A DNA stretch of 64,000 nt, taken from the NCBI RefSeq assembly GCF_040802235.1, contig NC_133161.1, forward strand, positions 48,163,001-48,227,000, in the 5' to 3' direction. Positions 12,101-24,770 of this stretch are shown piece by piece (the first letter of the stretch is position 1; every line of letters begins with the position of its first letter). A program made the translations under genes and the position numbers. The stretch is from Manis javanica. Lineage: Eukaryota > Chordata > Mammalia > Pholidota > Manidae. The notes beneath the pieces are model-generated. The model did no database searches, was not told where the DNA came from, and was given only the letters and a program-made list of their open reading frames with translations.

Positions 12101-14185
12101 TTTCATTTGTTTAATCGTCCTTTGAATACTGGAGTGCTAGTGGTTTGCAATCAGATATTCTCATTCATTTGTTTTAAACATTTATTTGTTTTAAAAAGGA
12201 AAGCTGTTGAGAAGATTTTAGTTTCTTTTTATTAAATTAGAAAATGAACCAATGTTAAAAGAAGACAGTAGTGGTTGACAGTACTCTGAAAAATCCAAAC
12301 CAAACCAAATTAAACAAAGTAGCTACATGGTTTCTGAAAAGCGACTTTGAGATTTTGTTCACAGCACAGTCTTGATTAGAAATATTACCTTTTCCCTTAT
12401 TGAGGATTTCCAGACATATTTTTTTTCTTTACCTTAACACATTATAATCAATAATCCCTTTAGGGGCACTATGTAAAGAATGCAAGCCAGCTGAAGTAGA
12501 GGCAGAAGTCTTTCAACCCTGAAACTAGTGCAGTTTGATTTCCACCTTTCCAAAGTTCCTTTATAATTTGGTCAACATTTTGGTTTTATTTTTCCTGTGA
12601 GAATCATTTGTGGTTTTCTAGTGTCCCATAACTTCTTTCTGGGGCACTGGCTGAGTATGTAATGGGAAGAGTGCCACCTACTGAGTCACCAATAGTCACC
12701 TACTTCTTTGGTACCTGGATTTTCCTACACAGCAAGAGAAAACCTGCCCTGTTTTGTCAGTAATAACTAATGAGCATCAAGTTGATATGAGATCTCAAAA
12801 TGAGGTCAGTCTATGACACTTCTAAGGTTTTCTTTTCCAGAACAGGAATATGTGTTTTTAAGCCATGAGACCAGAAATTTATAGTTTCTTATTTGGGTCA
12901 AATAACATAGATGTATTAAGATGTGATGTTAGGAAGATTATTTGCTTTATCTTAAGCATATAATATCCTTTTTCTTGGGAGGGGATCTTTTGCTGGCTTG
13001 TTTTTCACATGACTTTTCTTTAAAAGTATTTTAATCTCAGATTACTAAATAAGGCTCTTGATAGTAGGCACAGTTTTTATGGTTAATCTAAATTATCACT
13101 CTTTTAAAAATGAATCTAAATATACTAAAAAATGGGAAGTATATAAAAAATTTCCAAGTGGGTTTATCTCTATATTATTATCAGCATGAATGTTTTACTA
13201 GAAGGAAGGTAGAAAACAACAGAGTAGGAAAAGCCTCTGGTGATTTGAAACACAGCTCAGTTGTTTCTCATAAATTTAAGATTAAGTGTCATATATGGGT
13301 GATAAAAGTGGCATAGGCTAGTTTTTATATACTCATTATTCACTTAGTTTGTTTTCAATTAAAGCCAAATCTGTCTTTTTCATTCCACTGAGTTTACATT
13401 TCTTTTTCAATCACATGTTGAACACATTATAATAGATGTTGCCTAACAGTGAATATAGTGTAAATCTCTCTTAGGCTGTGTTACTCACTGTAGCTTTTTG
13501 AAAATGTGTGGTAAAAAGATTTTGACTACTTTAAGGTATTATTTATCAAGAGTCATCTTTTAGAGATAAAAAATGTTCACCCCATACTTGAACAGTCCAA
13601 GTTTCCAAAGCCAATTTTGACAAATTTGTCAGATGACTGGGTTGTAAGCCTTGGGTATGGCTTACTCTTTGAACTCAGAGAACTCCTTGTGTTTGTTCAT
13701 GTCTCTTATTCCATGTTTGAAAAGCCCACAGTTCAGCCATAACCTGTATAAATGCTAGGAAATCAAGAGAAAGACATTGATCAGAGCAATCAATACCTTT
13801 TCAATTAGCCATTTTTCAACTTTGGGCATTGTGCTCCATTGAGCTATTTGTGCCCAGTTTTAATTGATTTTTGTTTTCACCAGTAGGTGTTTGGTCAGAA
13901 CATACCCCCTTTAGCAGAGAAGAAAAGCTTGTCTTTTTGTTCCAATGCCAGCTTAATGTTTGGCTGGGATCCTTACCACATTAAGTTGGGTCATAGCACC
14001 TCAGTGAATACAAAGTGAAACCTGGCCCAGTTCATAGAAAAAGATGTGGAATTAAGTAGTAAAGCCATTTGGGGTGTGGTGTGATTCATTTTACACTTGT
14101 TTTATTGATCTGGGGCTGAGCAAATGGTAGTGGATTCAGGACAATTCCTATCCCCCCTCCTATACAATTCAGGCCATCACAGAGG

Positions 14186-14186
<1 letters not shown>

Positions 14187-14232
<46 letters not shown>

Positions 14233-14238
14233 CGCGTG
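14187..14238. repeat. (TG)n(CG)n microsatellite
   Basis: A strictly alternating pyrimidine-purine tract of about 52 bp: TG repeats from 14187, then six CG units at 14225-14236, then TG. The CG part is rare in vertebrate DNA because methylated CpG decays quickly. Confidence 0.95.
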
Positions 14239-14536
14239 CATTCCTCCTCAGGGAGGTGTAGAGTAGTTGGGGGACAAGGCAGAGGACAGCAGGTGTTACT
14301 TCATGGCTTGCTGACGACTTCCAGCTTGGAAGTTGGATTCCAGGGTGTTGGTGGAGGATGGTGCTTGGCAAGTGGTCAAACCTTGGCTTTCATCTAGTAA
14401 GAACCTGTGCTATGTCCTGAGTTTTGGAAAGCTGATAATTTTTATATCATTTGCAGGAATGTAAAACTGTTCTAACCTTATGAGGTTTCACCTTTTTGTG
14501 CGTGATCAATATGGAAGTTGATAAAAGTTAGCCTGC

Positions 14537-14560
14537 ATGTGTGTGTGTGTGTGTGTGTGT
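14537..14560. repeat. (TG)n microsatellite
   Basis: An uninterrupted TG dinucleotide run of about 12 units in intron 1, about 300 bp after the longer tract. Confidence 0.9.
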
Positions 14561-14783
14561 AACATACCTGTCCTAGCCACTCAGGACTCTAGGGGAAGCT
14601 GGCAGGTTTTCTAGGGGGTTCGTATGTATAGAAAAAGAAAAAGGAAAATTGGGATACCATTCAGTCATGTAGTATGTGCTGTTTGCTTCTTAGAGGTTTG
14701 CTGGATATTGAGAGGTTTACAACTTAAGCTGCTTGAGGATTGTTAAACCAAGAAATGATGTCATCTTTTAATTTTGTTTTCAG

Positions 14784-14969
14784 ACCTTAACATTTATCGG
14801 CAGAGTAATTGTATATCGGATCTTTTCAGTGACTCTCTCCCCCAGATCTTAACAGTTGTACGAGAGATAGGTTTACTCCAGACAGTGTTAAGGTGTAACA
14901 GGAGCAAAAACACCACATTTGCAGTCTTTGGGAACATTTTTTCTTCCGTGTTGACTTGGAGCAGAGGCT
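14784..14969 (+). other. Candidate SKAP2 cassette exon (unproven)
   Basis: The segment is preceded by a pyrimidine-rich tract ending TTTTGTTTTCAG and followed by CT|GTAAGTG, both strong-looking splice sites. Its length is 186 nt, a multiple of three. Entering it from exon 1 (one base of codon 23) gives D-L-N-I-Y-R-Q and continues open for 62 codons. It then hands one base to exon 2, preserving that frame, and would turn D23 into an aspartate-led insert ending in tyrosine at the exon 2 junction. The encoded peptide has no domain I recognise and is not part of canonical SKAP2. It could be a real alternative exon, a conserved regulatory element with chance splice sites, or coincidence. Confidence 0.35.
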
Positions 14970-14984
14970 GTAAGTGAGGGGGCT

Positions 14985-15740
14985 AATTCTGGGGTTATGT
15001 GCTGGTGGCACTGACCTGGGAGTCTCCATGGCTGCGGGCGGGGCGGCGCTAGAGTTAGTCTGGACGCAGCGTTGGGGGCACCCCGAAGTGCGCTTTCTCC
15101 ACGCGGCCGGTGCATCCCAGCGCTCCTGTCCTGTGTAGGGGAGATGGCGCGTGAGTGGAGACGCCTCCCTGAGGAAGAGGAATTCTAACTCACCAGGCCT
15201 GGAGGCGAGTGAGGAGCCAGGCTAACCTTTTCTTGTAAGCGAATTAACGCTGTTCCCCGATATACAGGCAGTCTGGAGTCGGTGAAAACTACATATTAAC
15301 CACGGGGCACGACCCCAACTGGAAGTTAGAAAGGGCTAATGCGCTCGCTAGTTTAGCGTTTGCAGGGCTACTTAGAGCACAACGAAAAGCTGCAGATAAC
15401 TTTTCCATCCAGCCAGAGGAGCGCTTGATTCGCCCAGGACTCCTATGCTTGATTTTGAAATACTACCCTGGCTCTGAGCTACAAAGCCGCAGATCCAGTC
15501 CCATTTGTCTGGCGAGGGCGCTGCCCCGCACCCAGTGCGCCCTGCTCACAGCCCCGATGAAGGCAGCCGTGGGGTTGAACACGCCGAGTATCCAGTGTTG
15601 CAGACTACAGAGCTGTAGCATCTCCCAGTAGAGCCCGAATAACTTCAGCACTCCCTGTGTCTTTGCGCTGGAGGAACAGGGTCCATGCTGTACCCAGGGA
15701 CCTAGCCGAAGGCCGCTGGCACGTCCCCAGGGTCTTCTGT
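14985..15740. promoter_or_regulatory. Intragenic CpG-rich block in intron 1
   Basis: CpG density is high here, for example in GCGGGCGGGGCGGCGC at about 15033-15048 and CGCGGCCGG near 15103. The surrounding intron is AT-rich and CpG-poor. The block contains GC-box-like motifs and is about 750 bp long. It does not resemble an L1 5' UTR or another repeat I know. Intragenic islands of this kind commonly mark alternative promoters or enhancers, and this one would lie 6 kb downstream of the main start. No start site or transcript direction can be assigned from sequence. Confidence 0.55.
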
Positions 15741-18178
15741 GCCTGGGAGAGGCTGGCTTCGTTTCACTGGAAAATAAATGGGCACAGTGCGGATTTTAAG
15801 AAATACCCCAGATTTCAGGCACTTAATAAATTGAGTCCGTGGGCTCCAACCAAGGTTGTTATAGCAGAAAGCACTAACACTTTAAAGTTCTTACATTTGT
15901 TAAAAAAGAATCAGTAACTATTCTTTCCACTTCTCCTTTGAGAGAGAGTCTTTAAAAAATAAGTGTTTATTACATCTTTTGAGTTGCCTTAAATCCGTTT
16001 TCTGGAAAGTTTAGAAATCAGTACATTAAGACTACTCTAAAAATATAGATCTTTTCTCTTGCCCAATATGTCTCTCTTCCCCCTCAAAAAACAAACGTAT
16101 TTTTGCTGCAGTCTCACATGCTTTCAATAAGTATTTCCTAATAAAATAGCATAGATCAGAATTAAAAAGAAATTGGGAGTATTAAGAAACAGCACTGTGA
16201 GTTTTATGTTTTCTGAGTTTTTATGGAACTGTTATGACCTTTTAAAGAAATAACTCCTAGGCTATAATCATTCTGTTATTGCTTGCGAAGATAGAAATAG
16301 ATGCCGATTGTTTAAACTTGGATTGTGTAATGAAAATGTAAACTAGGCAATTAAATACTTGTGGATGAGGGAATTAAAGACAAAACACTGAGTGAAAGTA
16401 GCATTAAACAGACTATTCACCAGTCGTTGTACTAGGGATTCTCCTAAGTATTGAGTTGGATTGGAAGAAAGAATCAGCAGTAGAGATGCTACTCTTTCTC
16501 TATTCCACTTTCTAGTAGATTTATTATAACCATCCCCAAGAAGCCAATGAGAGTTTCCATTTCAGCTAATATCTGTGTATCCAAAGGTTGTGTGCTCTTC
16601 TGGGTACAAAGTTTAAAGAATTTAGGTGAGAGTGTTTTTTTTTTTTTTTACAATTTTCATCGCTTTAGAAGTTTGGGTCTAATTTGTACTGGTGCTGGGT
16701 GGTCTCTATATCCCCTTCTTCAAAATATGGACAGCTCAAGGAAAAAGAAACTGTGACATTTTACTTTCATTTCGTTTTAATACTTACTTTTAACATTAGT
16801 CATTAATGGACTTCAAATAAAAAAGCTATTGAAAAATCATTCTGAGATTAAATTTTAATTCTTTCACGTGTCAAATAGTTTAGTGAAAAATTACCTTTAT
16901 ACAAATTTATTATGAATGTATAGAATAAGAGGTTAATCAACTTTGCTCATTGGATAAAGATACTTTTGTAATCAAGTCTGTAAAATTGATTACAACATTC
17001 TATCTCAAGTACTAGGTTATAAATTGTTAATTACAAGTACAGTTGAAAGCCTTTATTATACCGTTTTGAATTAACTATAAGCAATATTATTGTATGTTTT
17101 GATATCTTTTTATTAGTATGAGTTAGGAGATAAAATAGTTAAATAAAATAAACTAAAACATCTCTTAATAGGAATTATGGTCTACAGTAATTCCTACCTT
17201 AACATTTTTTAATGGTGTCCATTGTATTAAATATCTCAAAGTGAGATTTGAAATTCTGAATATAAAAGTAATTTAAAATTGTACAATGTTTTATGAACAA
17301 TATGAATGGTGCTGTTATAAAATCAAACCAGCAAGGATTTATGGGAATTTTATAGTAGAGAGAACTAGAAAGCAGAATAATTTCAAAGTTTACTAAATTT
17401 TAAAAAAAGAGGCTATGTGAGAATGTTATATGAGGCCATAGAAATCTCTTGGTTACTCTATTTTTAATTAGTAGATGAATCTATTTTTGCCATTTCTTCC
17501 TTTATTTAAAGAAACGTTTCCAGATGGTAATACCAAGCAGGAAACAAGAGCACACAAAACTACGTAACTCATTGTCTTTCTTAAGGGTGGCTGGCCAGAG
17601 TGGGTGGAGCAGGTAGGAAGGAGGAGTGTTTGATTTGAGAATCTGGGCTAGAAAAAGGGATTTTTTTCCCCCTTTAAACCATCTGACATTTCATATACCC
17701 GAAAATGGTTTACACTGGGAAAAAACAGGCCTTTGCAAGAGACATTAGCTTATATTGGTTTAATACTGTGAATGCTCTGTTCATACAGGAACTTACAAAA
17801 TACTATAAAATGATAGTAACACATGCATCAAAGCTCTGTGCTTGCTCTTTATATGAGAGAATTTGTTTTATGGGGCACCATAGTTTATTAAAACTTGTGT
17901 GCTTCTTCCTGGTCTAATGATGCCAAACATCCAAATAGCATTTGCTGTACTAAGCATAAGTAGAGCATACAAATTTTATTAGCTAAGTGATGAACAGATT
18001 TGTCCAACTTAAATTGAAACATACCTAAAATGTTCTGCTCTGGACTGATAAATGTTAATATCTGTACAATCTGTTACAGTTATTTATGGGTAGAAACAAT
18101 CATTGTCCCATTTGTCATCACAAAAAAAATGATTCTTCCCTATAATTTGTATCCTGTTTCTTATATTTCATGGTTTAG

Positions 18179-18284
18179 ATGTTGAAACATTTGTAGCAGA
18201 CATACTGAGAGGGGAAAATTTATCGAAGAAAGCAAAGGAAAAGAGAGAATCCCTTATTAAGAAGATAAAAGATGTAAAGTCTAT
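18179..18284 (+). CDS. SKAP2: SKAP2 coding exon 2 (codons 23-57 plus two bases of 58)
   Basis: The acceptor is GGTTTAG ending at 18178 and the donor is AT|GTAAGT. The exon is 106 nt. With the base carried from exon 1 it encodes D-VETFVADILRGENLSKKAK and then EKRESLIKKIKDVKS, followed by two bases of isoleucine 58. This lysine/glutamate-rich amphipathic stretch is the core of the N-terminal helical dimerisation domain known for SKAP2 (SKAP-HOM). Compared with the human protein as I remember it, one lysine is arginine here (DILRGEN rather than DILKGEN), a conservative change. The reading frame is intact and no stop is present. Confidence 0.96.
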
Positions 18285-18886
18285 GTAAGTCACTGATTTG
18301 CTTTTTATTATGAATTTTTACTTAAAAGCAACTTTGTAATTAACATTTTAATAAAGAATTATCGTCATATTAAATATTTTGTTTAATTGGTGTTAAATAT
18401 TTTTAAATGATAAAATATATTTCCTCTATAATAGTTTTAGAAAACAAATATGCTTATCATAATACCCTTTTTTGTGAAGGTTCTTGATTGTATATATTTT
18501 TTTCTGAGCAGTGTAGCAAAATCCAACTGTTTACTTTGATAATTTGAGCATATATTTGGTTTAAATAATAAGACATAGCAGGGCAGAATTTTAATCTAAG
18601 TATGGAAAATATCTCCAGATACTGAAATGAATAAAGGTAACATAAATTGTAGGTATTAAACATGTATCCTGATTTTACTACCGTAATTTAGGTCTTTAAA
18701 AATACTTTTATTGTAAATCCATAAGCCTTTTGGAATTGTCATTTCAGGATAGGAAGTAGTTTTTCCTCTTACTGAATATTTATAAAATAGCTTTTAAAAT
18801 ATATTTGAATTATTGCCACTTATTAGAACTTGTTTGGATTTGTCAACCCTCATTTAAAAATATAATGCTTTTGCTTTATATTGCAG
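18285..18886 (+). other. SKAP2: SKAP2 intron 2
   Basis: A short 602-bp AT-rich intron between donor GTAAGT and acceptor TTTATATTGCAG. No repeat or RNA gene is visible in it. Confidence 0.9.
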
Positions 18887-18912
18887 CTATCTTCAGGAAT
18901 TTCAGGATAAAG
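18887..18912 (+). CDS. SKAP2: SKAP2 microexon 3 (26 nt)
   Basis: Acceptor TATATTGCAG and donor G|GTAAAT bound only 26 nt. The first base completes isoleucine 58, eight codons give YLQEFQDK, and one base starts glycine 67. This matches the SKAP2 segment that closes the N-terminal helical region. Because 26 is not a multiple of three, skipping this exon would shift the frame of exon 4. Such small exons usually depend on strong splice sites and intronic enhancers. The polypyrimidine tract is good, and the donor GTAAAT is slightly weaker than consensus. Confidence 0.93.
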
Positions 18913-21900
18913 GTAAATTTTCAAGTTGGTCAAACTTGAAATTTTTATTTTCTTGTGGAGATTTTCAATAGGATAATCTAACACATAATAAAATTTGATA
19001 GTTGGAATCAGAACTCAAATTCTACACTGTTATATTTAGACTTTCAGGGTGAGAGTGCTAGCTCCCCCTACTGAGAAAAAAATTAAAAAGCATATCCAGA
19101 AACTACTTTGCAGTCTTCTGATGCAGAAACCTTTTTGCAGTTCACATTCTTTAGGTTTTATTTTCCTTAGAGTACATTATGGCAGAAATTTGTTAAGAAT
19201 TTTGCTGATACATGTGGAGTAATTCGCTGAAGCACATGTAAAATAACTCAACACCATTTAACACTGCAGAGATTATTTTCTAGTAGTGATGGGAACAGTA
19301 GGGCCAGTGGCTGGGTGCTTATAGGTAATTTCTAAAGAATAATTATCTCAAAAACAGTATCCATTTTTTGTTTGAGAACATGACTAAAATCTTTTTCAAA
19401 CACTGGTTTTTATTATCCTTGTGGTTATTTTGATATGAATAAATGGATGCCATATAAATTTTTCAAGAAGGAAATTCAGCTTAGTTTTTTCTGAAAAACA
19501 TGAGTGCTGGAAACCTGGTCATCTTCCTTTAGACTTGAGAGACAGCTGCTTAGTGTAGTGAAAACAAAAGCAGACAGGCTTAGGAAATTCCTACCCGTTT
19601 CATGTCTTCAGTGATGTAAGGGATACTGCGTATGGCCCTTACTTCCATGATGCTAATTCACAGGTCATGACCTAAAGCCTCTGGATGCTAGTATGAGGGT
19701 CATTTAACTTATATGGAGCTGGGATCTTGGTTTGGGGAAAAACGGTATGATATCTTCTAACTGGGGTTAGCAGATACCACACAGTAATTCATATCTCTTG
19801 GTGAACTGATAAGTGAGAGAGTAATGACATTTTCAATAAACCAAGTACTTAACCAGCAAACCTAAAATCAAACAGTTAAAATCATGCAGTTTCTTTTCCC
19901 ATTAAGTAATCAAGATTGTTGTGATTGGAGGAAATGAGAAGGGATTTTTCTCCATATTAAGTTTTTTAACACTATTAAATAAAGAGCAGAACAGGAAACT
20001 CCTTCTCCTCCAAACACCCACTTCTTTGTACTCTATAATCAATCCTAAACTATGGGGCTAATCATCTTGCATTTTGCTTAGTTGAATATAGAAATAACAA
20101 ATTTATGCATTTTTATTATGATGGCTTTTATACATTGCACTGTTTATTGAGGAATATTAGATATTAGATTCAGCCCCTTTTAAAAGACATGTTTTGTTTT
20201 AGTGATTATTGATTGAAGTCTCTTTGTGACATAATTATTTGTACATTAAAAAATTTTAAGCTAAGATGGCATGATGATATGAAATCATTGTATAATTGCA
20301 TACGATTCAGTAATAGGGTAGGAACTTTCCCTTTGGTATTCTGATTTAGGATGTGTTTAGATGTGTGGATATTAAAATTTAAATTGCTGTGATACATTCT
20401 GTGATATCAATTTGATAGAAATTGAAAAATGAGCCCAGAATAAGAGTTCAAATAACACAAAATTCAGAGATTCCCCATAATCATTTTCCTCTGAACAAGT
20501 CCTTTGTAGTTCAATACTGCTGTAGAGTTAACTAAATACCCAAGAGTGCCTGCTCAAAAGTAGGCCTGTGGATAAATCAGATGTACACATTAGAGAAATG
20601 TGGGAAGCTAAATAATTTTATGCATTGTACCCTCAAAGTATATTAGCTTTGTTCTAAGAAGAGTATTCCTGTAGTTTGCTAGGAATTCCAAAGGCAAGTT
20701 AGTACAGACTTAATCCTTGCAGAGTAATTATTCAAGATAAAATCCTTTTTTAAAAATGGGAATTTGTTAATTATCAGATCTCTAGATTGAGTAAATTCAT
20801 TCATTAAGTATGTTTTGATAGTGCTGCCTTTCTTTTTTTCTTTAATTTTCCCCATGGGGTTTTGGATTGTCTTCATTCAAGGAGACCTGGGCAGAATTCC
20901 TTTTGGGTATTTTCCTGTTTTTTCTCTCTCTCTCTCTTAGGTCAATATGGGGTCACAGCTAAGCGAACAGAGGCTGTTTTCCTCCTTTTTACCTTTATAC
21001 TCCTATTTGTTTCACCTACTTTATTTTATATGGCAGTTAAGTACCATTTTAATATCATTGTTGGGGGGAAAGGACCAGGTAGAATGTTCTTAAAATGAAT
21101 TAATTCAGATTTGTTCATTTCTAATAAGCGAGTTACTAGTTTCTCTAATGTACACAGATGTCTGTCATCCTTTCTTACTTCCCTCCCACATCTGTCTCCT
21201 CTTCTTACACTGTAGATTCAACCCTTCCATCCTGAGATTTAATATTACAGGATTTGCAGTTCAAAGTATTATGATTCTTAAAATTACTGAATTGATAAAA
21301 TTGTTGAAATACTAAGCTGCATAGATCTTAGAAGATTTAAGTTTTGTTTTTCTGTTTTTGGTGAGATAGTTTGTATTGGTAAAAGTTTGTTTTATTATAG
21401 TGGCTCTTAGATACTACAGCTTGTCCATTAAGTTAATTTTTTACTTGCTATTTATATTCATTTCCATAGCAAGCTGTTGTCTTAAAACTTCTCTTATTAT
21501 TTCTTTCATTTATTAAGATCCTCATTTTATCTCTTCATATACTGAAATCTAGATTCTCCATTAAGGAGGTCTGGCAAATTGTGACTTTAGAATGCATTAT
21601 CTGTTGGTTTTCTAAAGTCCTTAATTTTACTTGTACATAGGAACGATTGAATCTAAGCAACTAGACCTATCTTGCTTAGTCTAGTCCCTGTTCATTTGAA
21701 ATAATCAAGTCTATCAGGTATAGAGTTCTTTCTTATATTTTTCAAATATTGTATATGACAGAATAACTAACCTAGCCTCCTTGTCTTAGTTGCAATATAG
21801 CCTACTGATATAAAGTATACTCCTGAATATAGGCTTCATGAACTAGAATTATGTTCATTTTAGAATTATTTTAGAATAAAATTATGATTATTTTAGAATT

Positions 21901-22129
21901 TGTTCTTTGTCACATAACGAGATCATAGGTCTCTTAAATGTGACTTGAAATAATTACTTTTTAATGAGATGTATTACTGATTGGACTGTTACTTATTGAG
22001 TATAAGATAAATTTTTCTAATATATATTAAGTACTGTTTATGATAAAGTTTTACTTATAGTTGTATCTTGCCCTTAAACTAGTCTTCTTTTATTCCAGTA
22101 ATGATTTAGGTATGATTATTTTCTTTGTA

Positions 22130-22205
22130 GAATGATTAAGATAATCTGAAGATACTTATGAGTGACACATAGTAGGTGTTCAGTACATGTTTTATTAATG
22201 TGTGC
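22130..22205 (+). repeat. L2/MIR 3' end relic
   Basis: GACACATAGTAGGTGTTCAG followed by TACATGTTTTATTAATG is a diverged copy of the shared L2/MIR 3' tail (CACATAGTAGGTGCTCAATAA type). Only the tail is recognisable. Confidence 0.45.
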
Positions 22206-22464
22206 TATCAGTTCAGCTTCATTTATCAAGAGGATTTAAGTAAATCTTGATTTATAATTGTTTCCAAATATTTTCTGAGGAAATTGTAAGTTGGTAATGA
22301 AAGGGCATACATATTAACATGAGACAAATATTTCTAGAGAGTGTTTTTCAAATTGTAAAATACTAGTGTCTACAACTTTAAAAAATGTGTATCTATTGCT
22401 TTCAATTCCCTTTAGATGCCATGGCTGAAAAGCTCCTACTTTCTCTTTAAAAATATTTTCCTCT

Positions 22465-22560
22465 AATTAAAAAAAATTTGTGTACTTGAAACCAATATAA
22501 GATTGTATATCAATGATACTTCAATAACAAAAAAGAATAAAGAAAAAATTTAAAAACTTA
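22465..22560 (+). repeat. Old L1 3' tail (sense)
   Basis: TGTGTACTTGAAACCAATAT, then a TATATCAATGATACTTCAATAA-like core and an A-rich tail, match the terminal L1M/L1MA 3' UTR. The A-rich end at the right gives + orientation. Confidence 0.6.
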
Positions 22561-24714
22561 AAAAAATTATTTAATAGATTTTGTCCCTAAGACTCCATGG
22601 ATATTATTGACTATACATGAATTTACTTAGAAAGCAATTTCCTTTGACCTGGTTTGTATTATTGCTTATTAGTGGACTAAACTACTTTTTAAAATAAAAA
22701 AGACCGTTAGGTAAGAAGGGACCCAAATTAGTTTGCTCTGATGGGATCTTTAAAGACAGCACCAAAATAGTAAGTTTGGATGACATTTAATTTTTTTTCC
22801 TTTACCTGTTGTAACATATTGTATGTTCTGTTGAAAGTTAGCTCCCCATTGACATCTGAGCAAATAACTTGCAGCTCCTCCTCTGTCCCCCATCTCTGGC
22901 CTTGTACAAATGTGTTAAGCATGTCTGAGATTATGGGACCTCATAGTAGTAAGAGCCTGTTTCAGAGGTAGTGCTTAAGAAATGGTATCCTTATTTTAAA
23001 GCTCTGCCTCATTTGCATGCTATAAATAAGCCTTCCTTTTGTAGAAGAGTATGAAGAGAATATTATTTGTGGTGACCTAAATCTTTCAAAGTTTTGAGAA
23101 TTAACTTACAGGTTCCCTTAGGAAATGACAAGTTAAATGCTTAATTCTGTTAGTTTAGCTGTATATTATTAACAGAGAAATTGGTTTGGACAAGTGAACT
23201 GAGTAGAGAATTAGAAATTAATTTGTTTCACTCAGGTAATTCCCTCCGCCCCCTCCAAGTTTCTCTTTCATGCTTTGTAAGAGGGAATGGTTATCATCTA
23301 AGTTTTAGGTATATTATTCAGTTTAATGCTTACCTGATTGTGTTTAAAGTAGGACTGTATTTGACAAAACAAGCAGTAAATTGGTTAAATCACTTTCAAT
23401 GGTGGAAGAGATCATGAGTATTCAGTTGCTGTTGGGCTCCATCTCCAGGCATTTACGACAATGTTAATTGGTGATTATAAAAGGAAGGGATAATAGTGAT
23501 TTGAACCCAACTGCCATAAATTTAAAAATGTTTTTCAGAGAAATATGCTGCTGTGGTAGGATTAAGCTTTGATTTTGCTGTGATATTTAAGTTGCCACTG
23601 AAATGATAGGAAAGGAAATCTTGGCTCATTGTCTGTTAGACTATTAACTTTGTATCATTAATTAAACTTTTGAAAGTTGTGGAATAAATCAAATGGTTTT
23701 CTAGGGAAACAAGAAACAGTATTAATGAGCAACAACCCCTTAATTATCCTTGTGAGTACATAACAGGGACACATTTATGTCTTTTCTTTGCACAATAACT
23801 TTTACAAAGAAGTATTTTTAAACTGATCATTAATTTTATGACTACAGAAATGAGATGCAAAATTTATGCTGTTGTCATTGGCACAGGCTCAAGGCACCAC
23901 TGACATTATGTGTGATTGTAATAGAATGGCTGCCAGCTAATGATTCTGTAGACATTTCATTTGAGCATGCTTTTATTTTAGATGTCTGATTAGGCTGTAA
24001 TGCTTTCAATTATGTCTGTAAATTGTATTGGATACGTTTACCTGATGCCCATTGTGGCTTTGGAGTTCAGTTTTCTATTACATAAGCACAAGTTGAACAT
24101 TTACCTTTTAATTTATAGAAGTCTTTGCAGGTATAACTGCAAAATAGCCTCTGGGGGGAAAAATCCTTTGTACTACTCAACAGCGACCCCTGTGGTCATT
24201 TAATGCTCCTTATAGCACAGCAGCTTTATTGAATTGGGAAAAAAAATAGGGAAGGGGAAAAGGGTTGGATCATCACTGCAACAGCAGTAAATAGAAGAAG
24301 ACCATTTTGAAAAATAATGTGTCCTTTAAACTTAATGCAGGTTAAAAAGGGAATAACCCTGTACAGATACCACAGAGATTCTTATTTTTCACTTTCTGAG
24401 TTAATTTGAAGAAAGCTTAGAAAGGAGGGGAGGGAAGAAATCAAGTCACTTAGCAGTATTGAATTTATTTTATCTTAGATAAATATAAATATTGCACTAG
24501 TTAAAAAAGCATTTGAAATAAGCTGCTGTTCCTAGAATGGGAAATTGACAATTTTACTTTAATATATAATCCAAAATGGTTTAAAAAAACCCCACAGGAT
24601 CTAACTCATCAGTGACCAATCTGTGTAGAATATTAATTCATATTTTATATAGTACTGAGTTTATAGCTTTACTACTGATTTCTTTGCTGTGTGCTTATAA
24701 ATATATATATGTAT

Positions 24715-24770
24715 AAATAATAATTGGTGTGTGCATGTATGTATGTATGTGTATATATATACATACAAAT
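24715..24770. repeat. TGTA/TA simple repeat
   Basis: A low-complexity tract of GTATGTATGTATG followed by TATATATATACATACA in intron 3. Confidence 0.8.

Larger units (their letters stand above)
9025..18178 (+). other. SKAP2: SKAP2 intron 1
   Basis: Bounded by donor GTAAAG at 9025 and by a TTTAG acceptor ending at 18178. The intron is about 9.15 kb, mostly AT-rich and unusually poor in recognisable repeats. Notable contents are a (TG)n(CG)n tract near 14.2 kb, a shorter (TG)n at 14537-14560, an exon-like segment at 14784-14969 and a CpG-rich block at about 14985-15740. Outside these I see no gene; the short open frames are unsupported. Confidence 0.85.

Noticed and set aside
14177..14397. Open frames with polyCys-Val or Thr-His repeats
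   Set aside because: They are translations of the (TG)n(CG)n microsatellite.
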